DNA of 64,000 bases from Symsagittifera roscoffensis (GCF_963678635.1 NC_087063.1:55953504-56017503); one strand, 5' to 3'; shown: positions 20,270-32,071, counted from the stretch's first letter. Numbers and translations: made by a program. Notes: generated from the sequence alone by a model not told the origin.

Positions 20270-21242
20270 GACCAAATTGATTCTAATCAATTGATAATCG
20301 ATTCTAATCTCTCTTTATGACATCAAATATAATCAATTATACTATATTATAATCGATTATTTTAATCCGAATTTTTATCTTTATTGTTTTGCAGAAAAAA
20401 TCCATTATAATCGAATATAATGGTTTATAATCCTTTTTGTTTGCATAATTTGTCTTCAACCTTCCATGTGAATTGTTTATTTTCTATGCTTTTCGCAGAC
20501 GTAAGTTTATTAGGAAAATGGGAAAATTGTTTTAGCAAATTTCAAATCAACTCAAATTTATAACGTTTTTTCATTTCATTTATTCTTGATTATAGTTGTT
20601 TCATGGCGCACATCTTGTGTTTTTTTGACCACCAAAATATCAGCTCACTGCTTTAGTTTCATGAGTTTTATGGAAGAGTTATATTTCAACTACCGCGGGA
20701 TTCTTCCAATTAACATCAAGGGATCTCAATAAAACTTTTGTTTCGTGGTAAAACTTTGTGTTCAGATGAACGAAAGAGTGACAAGACATCTCACTTGTAG
20801 AGATTTTTGACAAAAAAAGATACTAATCTATTATAATAGCCTTGCGTGGCCAAGATGTGCACTGGAAAGGAGCACAATTTTTTGTCTGTATGTTCCTGGA
20901 TTCCAGAGACAAGTCTTTGAACATGTGAAAAATTTGTCGGTACGATCAAAGGAAAGTAAAAAACAAAAAAAGAACAAAGGGAGCGTCCTTGTTGCGGAAT
21001 CCGCTTACAATGCACAAAATGCACAGTTTGGCCTCGTAATGTGATTTTAATTGATTATAAGATATTCTAAGAGATAATAGGAGACTTTAAGCGATTATAA
21101 TAGATTATAAGAAATTATAGGAGATTTTAGGAAAAGTTATAATCAATTCTGATTTATTATGTCACAAAAAATTTTATCATTCAAATCGGTTTTAAATCAT
21201 TTTAACATCATAGTTGTAATATAATCGATTATTTTCTCTTTT
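20270..21242. repeat. AT-rich region rich in AATCGATTATAAT-type palindromes, with an internal insert
   Basis: The flanks (20270-20440 and 21040-21240) are dense in short AT palindromes such as ATAATCGATTAT and CCATTATAATCGA, the same style as the interior of the element at 41894-42421. In between, about 20820-21042 matches the ends of the repeat at 62164-63314 (GGAATCCGCTTACAATGCA and GGCCTCGTAATG), suggesting one element nested in another. Confidence 0.45.
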
Positions 21243-22501
21243 TACTGAGTGCGGGAAGGCAAAAATAAATTATTTTTTTTCGGGTTCATGTTTTGGTTGA
21301 GATTTTGGGGAAAAAAGATTGCATAATTTCGTTACTGGTGAAAATCTGTTTTTGCTCTCTGGAATTTTTGTCCAATCTTAACCCATTTTGGAAAAAAAAC
21401 GCAATGAAAGATCAAATGTTGTTCGTTGTCAGGTGAACTTAAATCAACACTGTATAGATAAAATTTTTGCATTGACACTTTTTTAAATAATGCAAGGATA
21501 GTTTTCATAATTCTCAAATGCATCCAATTTACTGCTGATAAATTGACTCTAAGTTGCAAAAAAGCAGCCGGTTGATGTGCGAGGGGCGCACAAATTCCGG
21601 TCACAATATTAAACAAATTAGAAAATGAGAACCGTTTCTTTAACCCAAACGTTTGTCATTAATGATCATCTTGTGATAATAGGATCCCCGGGAAGCCTGA
21701 GAATCAACTATTAACAAAAATTACCAAACAGCGCCACAAAATCATCAAAAACTAAATTTTTCTGGCGTAAAACCAAATTTCCACAGCTGAAAAAGCTCAT
21801 TTCGCTATTATACGCCTGCTCGCTTGCTTAAGTTGCTCGAAACTGGACTAACAACTAAAATTGCCTAAACTATCTTCTTAAAATTGATAATATATGTGAT
21901 AATATTTTTACGTTAGGTTCCTTATTATATTAAGCTAGTCGATTTTTCGTTCAATTAGAATTCAGCAAAATTCTATTTCTCAACAGAAAAATCTAGTGCT
22001 AATTTACTGTATTGATTTCTATTGGTGCTGATTTTTTTAGTAGATCCAGTTTTTTCTGACTTATCCTTAATTAAATTAGACAAAGGTCATTAATACGGTA
22101 TATACCTGGATCACGGTCGAATCATACCTCAAGCACGGCCGAAACGTACCTAAAGCACGGTCGAAGCGTACAATTTTTGGTCGACGCGGTCCAACCATAA
22201 AATGAGCACCTCGATCGGGTTGATTGTTAACATACTCTTTTTTGTTCAAGTTAGAAAAATATACCCCACTTCTAGAACCTTAGATGTTGCCGTTTAAGAT
22301 GTCTATTTTTTCTAACCATTTTTTAAATTTCAAGGAAATTCTTTAAGTGTTTCAATACGATTTGAAAATTTTAAATAAGCATTTTTTGAAAAATATACAA
22401 TTGTTCAGGAAAAGTTTTGGTTCTGCCTAGCCTAATTATTAGAGATTTTAATTAATAAAAGCTGAGTCAGTTTTTAAGGCTGCAGAAAGTTGCGAAGAGA
22501 G
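21243..22501. other. No supported gene; upstream flank of the GPCR exon
   Basis: AT-rich. TACCTGGATCACGGTCGAA-like motifs repeat three times at about 22104-22175 (ACGGTCGAA, ACGGCCGAA, ACGGTCGAA). A possible splice acceptor (…AGGCTGCAG) lies at about 22485, just before the exon. No promoter can be assigned. Confidence 0.3.
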
Positions 22502-22776
22502 ATGGAATCAATCTACAACGTCGCAGCAGCAAATTTTTCCTCTGTTGAAGCTGACAATGGAGTCGATGCTAGGGTGGTCGCAGTAGCCGCAGGAGTCTCC
22601 GCGGTATCCCTTTTGAGCCAAATTCCCATCATCCCCATTGGCTTAGGTCTGGAAGGTAATTTCTCAGCCAAGACTTTGATGGTGGTTCAAGCGGTGTCTG
22701 AAATGGTTCGAAGAGCAACTGCTACTTACCTTGCGCTTTGTGGATCTATAGGTAATTTTTTAAGTTTTACTTTACG
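22502..22776 (+). CDS. GPCR exon with N-terminus and TM1
   Basis: ATG at 22502 opens about 92 codons. Two N-x-S sites (ANFSSVE and GNFSAKT) suit a glycosylated extracellular N-terminus, though a hydrophobic stretch (VVAVAAGVSAVSLL) lies between them. The exon ends with TYLALCGSIGNFLSFTLR, which matches TM1 of class A receptors, including the G-N pair (N1.50). The donor is ACG|GTGAGG at 22776/22777. An alternative donor, ATAG|GTAATT at 22751/22752, would cut TM1 before the G-N motif and is less likely on protein grounds. Whether another exon lies 5' is unknown; a CAG acceptor occurs at about 22485. Confidence 0.6.
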
Positions 22777-25628
22777 GTGAGGGTCCGCTGTGAATCGTCC
22801 ATTTTCTCCATTGATCAATATATGGGTGAATAGTTTTATGATGCACATGCATGAAAACCTTATAACCGTTAAATTGAACTATCATCACTTAAAATGGCAT
22901 GCGCAGGAGCACTTTCAAAAAAGGAGGTAGTTTTGCGTAAGATGAATATTGGAACCAGCTTAAACTAGTATCTATAACCAATTTTTATTCTCGATAAAAC
23001 TATCTCGAAAAAATATTGCTGACTAACCAATCATGATCCATAACTAAGACTGACAATTATTTGTATAGCTGAAACTACTTGTAGTTTCAGCACGAGAACA
23101 ATTTGAGTATAACTTAGAAGAATAACTAAGAATAACTTTGTTTTCCTTTGGAACAAGTGCCATTATCCAACCCGCAAATACCAGTATACGCTAGATCTAT
23201 TGAGACTAAGAGATATAAGAGTAAGATGAAAATTGGTGTTAGACTAAGAAGTTGCACGAATCTATCCGGCTGAAAATAGGATAAGAGCAAGACGAACAGA
23301 TGGTGTACCTTATCTGAAATTACTCTATGAGTAAGCTACTCCAGGCAACTACTCATCTGATGCGACCAAAAGTCTCGAAAAAAACTTACTGAAAACTTAG
23401 GTTCGGCAAAAAGAATTAGAAATAGGATAAAAATAAATCGCAACATTGCAAAACGTTAGTTAGCATAGACAACTTACTAAGTATGTCGATACGTCTCAAT
23501 ATGTCTTCCATGCTTGAAACGAGACGGCAAATACAGGGTCAAAACTAAACAGCAGACTAAGCTTCTACACCGTGAAAAGACGCAAACCACAAAGAATATA
23601 CGTCGTCAGAATTCTCTATGCAGTAGAGTTTCATTCTCTGACATATAAATAAATTTACTTGTGCCAATAAGATTTTTTTATTCAAGCAATATGTTTCCTG
23701 ATGTTGTATTACATCACAAAATAACTAAATAACGACTGACAAAACAAACACAAGTCTTTTTTTTTATCAAAACCTGCAGTAATTTCCAAAAACTTTGTGA
23801 AATTAAAATTTAGTTTTATAAAATACAAAAAATTTGTTAGTAAAAAAAGTTAATTTATTAAAATTGTCAAAGTTCCCTGCTTCTCAAGGAACCTAAGCCT
23901 TTCACCATTCATCTTTTTCTCATCCTCTTCATCCTCGTTTCCTCATTTAAATTAAAAAACCATAATTATTCAATAACTAATTTCACTTAATTTTTTAACC
24001 TTAAGATATTTCTTCCTAACTTTTAAAACTTTACAGCAAAATATTATCCAGGCCTATCCTTGCTTTGTATTAACCTAAATTTTCCTTAAACTAGACCATC
24101 AAAGCTATCCGTGGATCTTTAAAATAAATCAAAAATTTTATTGCATTAAATTTAAAATTATTTAAACATCAAGGCATCCCTTCGATCAATCAGAAAAACT
24201 TTGTTCCCCCAACCTCTAGATAAAAGTGTCTAACGACCTCAACCCGGTTCACTCTCCAACCCTCATCAACGACCCTGAACTAACAGAGATTTTGAAAAGC
24301 TAACCGTTTCAATTAAAATAAACAGTGAAGAGTTTCGGTTACTCATCCTTCGCTTGAGCCCCTCCTCTTAGCTGACCCAGGCTAAAACACCTCGCAAAAC
24401 AATTAGTAAGATCTATAATAGTATCTAACAACCTACCTGTGTTCTAATTATACCTGAAATTTGTAGATTGATTGACTATTCTCCGACCCTTAACCCTTGA
24501 TCACAAAATTAAAGCCCTAAGTAAGATTTAGTAAGTTTTCCTTAAAATAAATCTTAGTCACCGAGGAAGTAAAACATCTTTCTAACGAAATGATATACTT
24601 TCTCTCCAATCCATCAACCTCAACAATCTACGCCCCAAGTTAGTATAACACACAACAACCGTATATTGCGTAATATATTGCGTAATAATTGTCCCAAATT
24701 GTCCAATTTGGCAATCTCTTAACCACCATAACTTAACGAATAAAATATGACAAAATCTATCAAACAGCTCATCCATCGGCATTTTAGTCTAGTGCAAGCA
24801 TACTCTCTCAACAATAAAAGAATTCCGGATCGATACCAATACGCTGTCAAGTTTTGTAAGATCGTAGGCATGTATATTCCTCACTTTTTTCGAAAGTCGG
24901 AACAATAATAATTTGAGTAAAAAGTTTGACCGCTTATATCGTCGCTTACGCGTTAATAGCGCGAAATTTATTGCTGGTTCGCTTTTTGTTCAGGGTGGAA
25001 AAAGTTCTCTTGGTCGTTGGAGGGGGATGTTTACATGGGTCAAATCTTCCACACTATATAAAAACATGTTAGTAGGGGAAGCGCAGTAAGAAATTTAAAT
25101 TATAGGTTTAATTCATTTTGTCTGACTCATTTAATTCAGCTCTGTATGCACTGTATACTTATCACGGGACGAAGAAGACCAACTATTTTTTCTCGTTTTT
25201 GCTTTTTTATCAGTAACTCTTTGAAAATAATGGCTAAAGTTTTGGCATGTGCAATATTGCATAAGAAGTTGTTTTTCGAATATAGCCGGTTCAAAAAAGG
25301 AAAACTTTGTTTTCAAGGCGTTTTAAGTCAAACTTAACTAAATTAAAATCTTTTATGTGATGTAAAATACTTCATTTTACGAAATAAGTAATAAAACCTG
25401 TAGTAAGAGTCAAAGGATAAAACTTGAAGGTGACGCAGAACACACTAACCAAAACTATCAGTGCAATGATATATTCGGTGATGCAAATAATAATTTTGAG
25501 GGGGGAGCGCGCGCTGAAAAAACGCGGTTTTTTGATCACCATTTTCCAAAAGTTGCCCAAAAACGCCTTTTAATTTCCACAAATTTTCCTGTAGCGTAGA
25601 AATTTGGCAGAAATAGAGTGTTCATAGT
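22777..25628. other. First GPCR intron, non-transposon part; no gene recognised
   Basis: AT-rich with no ORF over 66 codons. The missing TM2 exon should lie here or just before 32357, but I could not identify an N-x-x-L-x-L-A-x-A-D-like stretch. A dispersed motif at about 24943 is shared with 18287. At 25490-25560 a fragment (AGGGGGGAGCGCGCGCTG…) is an inverted piece of the hAT-like repeat interior. Confidence 0.35.
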
Positions 25629-25985
25629 CAGGCGCGGATCTGGGATTTTCTCGAGAGGGGGGGGGGGCGGATTTTCAAACAAATTTTGAAAACTTTGTCG
25701 ACCTTTTTTTAGATCGACCGAATTGATTTTTTGAGCTCTCCCAAACCACTATAAAGACCAGGTGAATTTTTGAAAAGTTTTGAAAAAAAGGACAAAAAAG
25801 GCGTTTTTAGGCACTTTTGGAAAAATTCGACCAAAAATCGCGTTTTTCGGCGCGCGATCTCCCCTCAAAATTAGTAAAGATTGGCGCCTAAGGCGCTTTT
25901 AGAAAAATTTCAGGTCAGTCAGCCAAAAATGGATATCTCAAAATAGTACAAAGGAGGGCCCTTTGGGTCAGAAGGGGGTCGAATC
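25629..25985 (+). mobile_element. hAT-like non-autonomous element, 5' part (copy 1, split by Ty3)
   Basis: Begins CAGGCGCGGATCTGGG, a degenerate form of the family terminus CAGGGGCGGATYTAGG, followed by a poly-G tract. The matching inverted end is at 32118, after the inserted Ty3 element. The flanking 8-bp duplication is TTCATAGT (25621-25628) and TTTATAGT (32119-32126), seven of eight identical. An 8-bp duplication and CAGGG-type ends are typical of hAT elements. Without the Ty3 insert the copy is about 400 bp and non-coding. Confidence 0.7.
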
Positions 25986-26201
25986 TGTTGTATAGAGTAA
26001 TTTAGTTCATTTCGGAAGCTGTCAATCAAATGTTCACTCTCGGGGCTAGACTAATTGATTAGCAGGTGTTTGTCCTTGGAACAGTCTGTCACCCTTGGAT
26101 ACTGTTCTCAACCACTCTCTATGCTAACTTTGTAAGATTAGGTTGACTATCTCTTGTATAGGAATTAACAATTAGACGACTATCGTTTTACCTTTTCAAC
26201 A
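25986..26201 (+). repeat. 5' LTR of Ty3 element 2
   Basis: 216 bp, starts TGTTGTATAGAG and ends CCTTTTCAACA. Same length as the 3' LTR, with about ten or fewer differences by eye. Confidence 0.9.
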
Positions 26202-26995
26202 TGGCGCAGTCAGCAGTCTCAGGTGGGGGAAAGAATCCACTGGCCATCACGGGATTTTGGCCAGCGAAATGCACGGAACCGCCAATGATGTGGGAATTTT
26301 GGAATAACAGATTCCAATGGGGAATGGTCGCCAAGCACTCACTAAACCCGAAGAACTTTAACTACGCCGCGACTCTCACAGCCGCCCAAGTTACTGACTT
26401 GCCCGAGGAAGTAGATTGGAAAAATCGACTGCAATCGGAACAAGTGCTGATTTCGAAACTGTATTTGTGTCTGGGGGAAAAAGGGCAGGACGAACTTCAC
26501 AAAAGACGACCGCATCTGGATCTCTCGACGATTCGTTACCCACGAATGATAGACGCACTGGAAACGGAGTTTAAGAAAGAAAGAAATGAGACATATGAGA
26601 CATACCAACTTCTCTCTCGTAAGCAGTTTATCAATGAAAGTTTGGAGCAATTCCATTCCGTACTAAGCGGATTGGCGGCGCGTTGCAACTTTGGAACACT
26701 AGAGGACCGGATACTGAGAGACGTATTCATTGTCAACATGAATAACCGTGATGCACAAAAGGAACTATGCAGGTCGACGAAAACACCTGAGGAAGTGTAC
26801 CGGATAGCTCTCTCGTACGAGAGGGGAAACATGTATGCATCATCATATGTAGCCACGGGATCATTGTGGGCCCAAGGATCGACATCAGGAGGCGGAGGGA
26901 TCCAGATAAAATCGGAGCCAGTCGGAATAATCCGTGGAGGTTATCGTGCAAGGGGCCGGGGCTCTTACCAAGGGCGAGGATCGAATCGAGGTTGA
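26201..26995 (+). CDS. gag: gag of Ty3 element 2
   Basis: 264 codons, the longest intact frame of the element, starting at the ATG that straddles LTR and primer site. It contains a capsid-like helical domain (FWNNRFQWGMVAKHS, then YPRMIDALETEFKKERNETYETYQLLSRK, given here as landmarks around residues 28-140), SYERGNMYASSY, and a Gly/Arg-rich tail (RGGYRARGRGSYQGRG) that may bind RNA. TGA at 26993-26995 ends the frame just before the zinc knuckles. The minus-strand copy at 13-14 kb has the same domain order. Confidence 0.85.
   Translation: MAQSAVSGGGKNPLAITGFWPAKCTEPPMMWEFWNNRFQWGMVAKHSLNPKNFNYAATLTAAQVTDLPEEVDWKNRLQSEQVLISKLYLCLGEKGQDELHKRRPHLDLSTIRYPRMIDALETEFKKERNETYETYQLLSRKQFINESLEQFHSVLSGLAARCNFGTLEDRILRDVFIVNMNNRDAQKELCRSTKTPEEVYRIALSYERGNMYASSYVATGSLWAQGSTSGGGGIQIKSEPVGIIRGGYRARGRGSYQGRGSNRG
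26202..26212 (+). promoter_or_regulatory. Primer-binding site of Ty3 element 2
   Basis: TGGCGCAGTCA directly follows the LTR. TGGCGCAGTC is complementary to the 3' end of serine tRNAs (…GACTGCGCCA), a primer I recall for the mag lineage. The gag ATG uses the last LTR base plus the first two bases of this site. Confidence 0.65.
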
Positions 26996-27180
26996 AACTT
27001 TCCCAATAACAAAAAATGCTATAACTGCGATCAACAAAATTCACCAGGGAACATTTGGACAGATGTCCCGCAAAAGGCGTTACATGCAATTTTTGCCACA
27101 AAAATGGCCATTTCGAACGTACCTGTAGGGGGAAGCGTGGAAACCAGCGGGGACAGGGAGCCGTAGGAATGATACGGGAG
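26996..27180 (+). pseudogene. gag: nucleocapsid zinc-knuckle region of Ty3 element 2
   Basis: CNFCHKNGHFERTC (about 27085-27126) is a perfect CX2CX4HX4C knuckle. An upstream one begins KCYNCDQQ (about 27016) but is broken by a frame change before its His. Together they suggest two knuckles as in other mag-like elements, and the first is damaged. Confidence 0.7.
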
Positions 27181-27184
27181 AACG

Positions 27185-27640
27185 TTGACGATGGTCATCT
27201 GGAAAACTCGGCGGATGAAGAAGCGTCACAACATGCAAGTTCCATTGGATGGGTTAAAGAATCCAGTGGTGCACTCGTGGGACTCGAGCAGCTCAGACGG
27301 GGACTATATGGTCATGGCGATAAAAAATAAAAGAGTCACAGAATTGAAAGTTGCTGGGGCACAATTGCCGATTAAAGTCAATGGGAAACCCACTCGAGTG
27401 TGGATCGATAACGGGTCTTCAATTTCGATCTTCACCAATGGGGAATTGCGGAAGACTTTGGGAACGTCAGGAGTAAAATTGGATAATCTTACGGAGGAGG
27501 ACAAAGCTTTTCGGGATTATGGAAACAATCCACTACAGATGATTGGAATAATGGCGGTAACAATACAATCAAACGGCTGGAAGATACACGCGAAAAGTAA
27601 TCGGAGGGAACCGACCATCAATAATTGGAAGAGATCTGAT
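27185..27640 (+). pseudogene. pol: aspartic protease of Ty3 element 2 (active site altered)
   Basis: The strand LPIKVNGKPTRVWIDNGSSISIF is the retropepsin core (shown as landmark; the catalytic Asp is in WIDNGS). The usual D-S/T-G triad reads D-N-G here, while the minus-strand relative has D-S-G. A frame break at about 27595-27640 moves the second half (GRDLMPQLGLQLVQ) to another frame. Confidence 0.75.
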
Positions 27641-28568
27641 GCCCCAATTAGGACTCCAGTTGGTGCAACAATCACCAGGGGAACAGATAATGTCTATTGA
27701 AGAAGGCAACAAGGACGCACTGGAACCGGAGGGGGAGTTGGATTCATGGGAAACCTATTTCAGTAAGCAGCAGTTTTCAAACCTTTTTAGCAGGGTAGGA
27801 AAAATAAGAAACTACAAAGTACAAGCAGAATTTTTTGAAAACCTCAACCCAGTACAACAGAAGGGGCGTCGAGTTCCGATTTTGTTGCAAGAAAAAGTGG
27901 ATGCTGAAATTGATAAACTATTGCAACAGGGTCATATCGAAAAACTAACAGAATGCTCGGACAAATATTTTGTGTCCCCAATAGTAATTACAGTAAAAAA
28001 GGATGGGTCCGTGAAATTGGCACTCGAGTCGAGGGTGCATAAGAATAAGTATCAAATGCCGAATATCGAGGAACTAATGGACACAGTTGGGCAAACGATT
28101 AGTGAGAAAAAAACAGGGAGACATATATTTCACAACAATGGATTTAACATACGCATATGGCCAACTGCCATTAAACGCTGAAACGAGCGTACAGTGCAAT
28201 TTTTCTCTCATTGGAGGCCACTCGACGGGTACGTACCGGTTTAAGACCGGATTCTATGGTCTAACGACAATGCCCGCGGAATTCCAACGCGCAATGGATT
28301 GCATACTCGCCGAATACCCGCAGGCGCACTCGTTCATCAACGATATTTTGGTTGTAACCAAGGGAACTGCGATAGACCATATAGCGACGGTAGAGAAAAT
28401 TTTAAAGAAACTGGATCGTGAAAATTTGTCCCTAAAAATAACAAAATGTAAATTCGCCCAACGAGAATGCGAATGGCTAGGCCATAAAATGACCCCGACC
28501 AGAATCACTCCATTGGTTAGGAAAACAGAACCAATAGAGGCGCTAACACCGCCGCGGATTTGTTGCAA
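27639..28568 (+). pseudogene. pol: reverse transcriptase of Ty3 element 2 (FIND in place of FIDD)
   Basis: Frame one supplies the N-terminal part with IVITVKKDGSVKLALE and YQMPNIEELMD. A second frame from about 28087 supplies YFTTMDLTYAYGQLPL, YRFKTGFYGLTTMPAEF, the catalytic box as SFINDILVVTKG (about 28333-28368), and FAQRECEWLG of the thumb. The first Asp of the box is Asn, a change expected to abolish polymerase activity. The break between the frames is at about 28085-28120. Confidence 0.8.
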
Positions 28569-29165
28569 ATAAAATCGTTCATGGGGTCAATCCACAGTCT
28601 GCACAAGTATCTACCGGCATTGGCCCAATCATCTGCGCCACTGCGACCTCTACTAAGCAAAAGTAATGAACACATTTGGACACCTGAATGCCAGAACGCG
28701 TTCGAAAATCTTAAGAAACAAGTTTCGAACATTGTTGAAATACGTCATTTTGATATCCCCAGGGACATTCGTATAGTGTGCGATGCAAGTCATAACGGGC
28801 TCGGCGCGGTGTTGGAACAGTTAGGACCAGAAGGGTGGCGCCCAATTTCGTTTGCCTCGCGATATCTTAACGAAGCGGAAAAGAAATATTCAACAAACGA
28901 ATTGGAGATGCTGGCAGTTGTGTGGGGGCTGAATACTTTAGAAATTACATCCTGGGCCAAAATTTTTGATCGTTAATGATCATAAAGCCCTAATATCCCT
29001 TTTATTGGTAATAATAAGAAAAATAAAGCGATTTTTAGCCGTTTAACGCGCTGGTTAGATCGACTAATTCGCTTTGATTTTCGAATTGAACATAAACCAG
29101 GGGCTAAAATTGGATTGGCGGACTACTTATCACGTCATCCAAGTAGAGAAGCAATGCCAATTAGT
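28560..29165 (+). pseudogene. pol: RNase H and linker of Ty3 element 2
   Basis: RHFDIPRDIRIVCDASHNGL has the first catalytic Asp, and SFASRYLNEAEKKYSTNELE carries the Glu region with NELEMLAVVWG. Frame breaks follow at about 28930 and 28975. The linker with HKPGAKIGLADYLSRH ends at about 29140, the same motif at which the minus-strand copy stops. Confidence 0.75.
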
Positions 29166-29460
29166 ACGTATGATAATATGTTTACAGTGGCAAAGATCAA
29201 CCTAATTCGCACTGCTCTTGGCTTTAATACATCCAAGGGACACAAAAGGAAATTTTGTCACGAAATGACTCGGTAGAGGGAGGAAAAAATGTAAGCGGAA
29301 ATCAACCAATCAGATTCAAACACGTGTTTTGAGCGCCGACGGCTACGCAAAATACGCCCTTGGATTATATGGGGCTATTATTAAATCAGATTAAAGTTGT
29401 TCAAAATAATTAAAATCCAATTCTCAAATTTCAACATCAAATATCAAAATGGATTGAAGC

Positions 29461-30640
29461 ATGCGTAAATGGCAGAAATACCTTAAACAGCATCCAAGTT
29501 TGAATAGTAGTAGCAATGATATTGAAGAATTGCCCCCAAATGTATCACTAGAGGCCGTTACCAAAGAAACAAGATCAATTCGCACTAACACAACTCTCTC
29601 GTTACCCTCGGCATTCAAAGGAGAAACAGTACCACCCGTGGACCCGAATCTATCATGAATGTCAATTATCCTCGGAATTGCAAAATCGTTAACAAAGTTA
29701 CTTCATTACCTGATCTGTTTAATCTAAAGTTCATAGAATCGAATTATGTATCTGACCCCCAGCTGAGCGCTATTCGCGATCTCATTGTTACACAAGATCC
29801 TGAAATCCATGAAAAAATCACTGAAATGAACCTCTATTATGCTCAATTCGTTAATGACTTTTCGGTGAAGGAAAATGTAGTCTGGATGGATGAAAAATTA
29901 GTAATTCCAATTAACCTTCAATCAGCAATTAATAACCAAATCCATGCGTATCACCACGGAAAATCAAATATGTTCGATGCAGCAAAAGATGACTGGTACC
30001 CTTATATTTACCGCTCAATAGCTTCCATTGCCGAATGGTGTCCTGAATGTACCGCAGCTGGTAAGAATTTAAAAACGATACTAAAGAAAAACCAACTTGG
30101 AACTGTACCGGAACCGAAAAAACCAAATGAATCAGTCCAATTAGATTTTTTTGGGGCCCCATCAATTACTTAAATGAATCCCGAAAATATGTATTAGTGG
30201 CGGTCGACCGGTTTTCTCGTTGACGATCGGCAATGGTATGTGGAAATAATCGGTCAGATAAGATATTGATATTCTTGAAGAGCTATATAACAAACCATGG
30301 GGTGCCACGGAAAATTCACGTTGATCAGGGAACTAGTTTCATGTCAAACGAGATTAAAGCTTTTTGTAATGGGGAGGGCATTGAAATCATTAAATCACCA
30401 GTAAACGACCATCGAGCAACTGGGTGCGTCGAGCGTACCATTGGCAGCCTTAGGAATTCTATCCTTACCTTCGCTCAAGAAAAAGATCCCGAACACTTGG
30501 AGAAAATGGTTGAACGGGCCCTTGGTGCTCTCAGATTCTCGAAAAATTCAACACTAAAAATCTCGCCTTTTAAAACTCACCATAGTAGAGAAGCGAACAC
30601 AGTTTTACGCAACCTTACTAAAAAGCCATCTCTTCAAAAT
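29461..30640 (+). pseudogene. pol: integrase of Ty3 element 2
   Basis: A linker ORF (29461-29658) leads into the integrase N-terminus. The HHCC zinc finger is at HAYHHGKSN (29942) with CPECTAAGKN (30040). The catalytic core has VQLDFFGAP (first Asp, about 30140), a frame break and an in-frame stop after VDRFSR (about 30210-30225), then HVDQGTSFM (second Asp, 30320) and GCVERTIGSLRN (Glu, about 30424). The D,D-35-E triad is thus present but split over frames. Confidence 0.8.
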
Positions 30641-31608
30641 CTGGATTGGTCACGGGTTATAACAACGAAAAATGCTTGTTTAGATGCCGCCGATCTAAAT
30701 GCGCAAGACATGCCCCGTCCAGTCGATACAAACTGGAGTGTAAGATCAGACCTCGCATATGATATCAAAAACAGGACCCATGCAGGACGACTTACAGAGG
30801 ACCAATCCGCCAATCAACACGACGAACTGTCGATACTTAAAAGTGCAAACCCCAATGGACAACCGGGACCATCTGGATTGTTGTTCCAGCGAACTGGGAA
30901 CAGAAACCTAAAAAGGTATAAGCAAATTCACTCTAAACTAAGATCCGAGAGTACACATACACAAACTTTAGAGGGGTTGTGCTTAGGAAATCGGGAGTGG
31001 CCGCAAAGCCCAAACCAAAGAAATCGAAAGTTGCAGCTAGATCCGTATTACCGGTACCATCGAGTGAAGTGAAAAAGCGAGCAACTCACCCAGGGTTACC
31101 ACCGCCGACTCCGCGCGAAGTTAAAGAACGATTGAAAAAACGAATTGCGGAAAAACAACGGGAAAGAATCGGGCGCCGATTTGAGAATAGTGGCTCTGAA
31201 TCGGAAGACAGCGAAGACTTGCCGATTATCTCGGTAAAACGGGCTAAGCAGTCATTAACTACCAACCCTGATGCACCTATAGAACGATCAGCAACAGCAA
31301 TAACAGACGTCGATGTTGGAAGTGACCAGGACACCATTCCGGCACAAGGCGGTGAGTTGGATCATCATCATCCAAGGGACCAAGGAACGTCCAATCCAGG
31401 GGACCAGTCGAAATCTACCACCACCAGTAAGAAGAAGGGAGCCTCATCAAAGAAAGCCAGGCTGGTTTCATACAGCAGCCAGGGTGATAGCCAGGGCGAG
31501 ACCTCATCCACGACGTCTAGAAGAAGCGGGCGCAAGAGAACTGCGGTCACCAAGATGGGGGGCGTAATGATTGACTTCATCAATCAAAGCAAGGAAGGAA
31601 ACAAGTGA
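30640..31608 (+). pseudogene. charged C-terminal extension of Ty3 element 2
   Basis: After the integrase core the sequence is polar and disordered. A final frame (from about 30970) has KPKPKKSKVAARS, PREVKERLKKRIAEKQRER, an acidic Ser patch (SGSESEDSEDLP), a Ser/Thr/Lys-rich stretch and ends GGVMIDFINQSKEGNK before TGA 31606-31608. It may be a targeting or nuclear-localisation tail. A similar disordered tail is visible in element 3 on the minus strand (about 45.8-46.0 kb). Confidence 0.6.
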
Positions 31609-31844
31609 CCTACAACATCTAGTAAAACTTTCGTTCAAACTGTTCTAACCCAGGGAGAGGGTGGGTCATTAGTGACTTAAAACTCAATTGGTATCACTGC
31701 TCAGTGATCTTTTAGTTTTTAAAAATTTGTCATTATTAAAGTCTAAATTGTATCCAAACATGAAGCTAGTAACTCTTTTCAACCATCCATGATCAATCAT
31801 TTCAGTCATTTAAAATCATTTCTATTCAACTAGGGTTTCATTAT

Positions 31845-31855
31845 CGAAGGGGAAG
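31845..31855 (+). other. Polypurine tract of Ty3 element 2
   Basis: CGAAGGGGAAG directly precedes the 3' LTR, the expected place of the plus-strand primer. Confidence 0.7.
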
Positions 31856-32071
31856 TGTTTTATAGAGTAATTTAGTTCATTTCGGAAGCTGTCAATCTAA
31901 TGTTCACTCTCGGTGCTAGACTAATTGATTAGCAGGTGTTTGTCCTTGGAACAGTCTGTCACCCTTGGATACTGTTCTCAACCACTCTCTATGCTAACTT
32001 TGTAAGATTAAGTTGACTATCTCTTGTATCGGAATTAACAATTAGACTACTATCGTTTTACCTTTTCAACA
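31856..32071 (+). repeat. 3' LTR of Ty3 element 2
   Basis: 216 bp, starts TGTTTTATAGAG and ends CCTTTTCAACA, nearly identical to 25986-26201. Confidence 0.9.

Larger units (their letters stand above)
25986..32071 (+). mobile_element. Ty3/gypsy (mag-like) element 2, nearly complete, sense to the GPCR gene
   Basis: 6.09 kb with two 216-bp LTRs and gag, zinc knuckle, protease, reverse transcriptase, RNase H, integrase and a charged C-terminal extension in standard Ty3 order. It is inserted in the hAT-like repeat with a 4-bp target duplication AATC (25982-25985 and 32072-32075). The LTRs differ at few positions, so the insertion is fairly young. Yet the coding part has many frame breaks, and two catalytic motifs are altered (DNGS for DSGS in protease, FIND for FIDD in reverse transcriptase). 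It is not autonomous as it stands. Confidence 0.9.

Noticed and set aside
22666-22678. Second GTAATTTC…CAG in the TM1 exon as a mini-intron
   Set aside because: It would be only 12 bases, too short to splice, and removing it is not needed to keep the frame.
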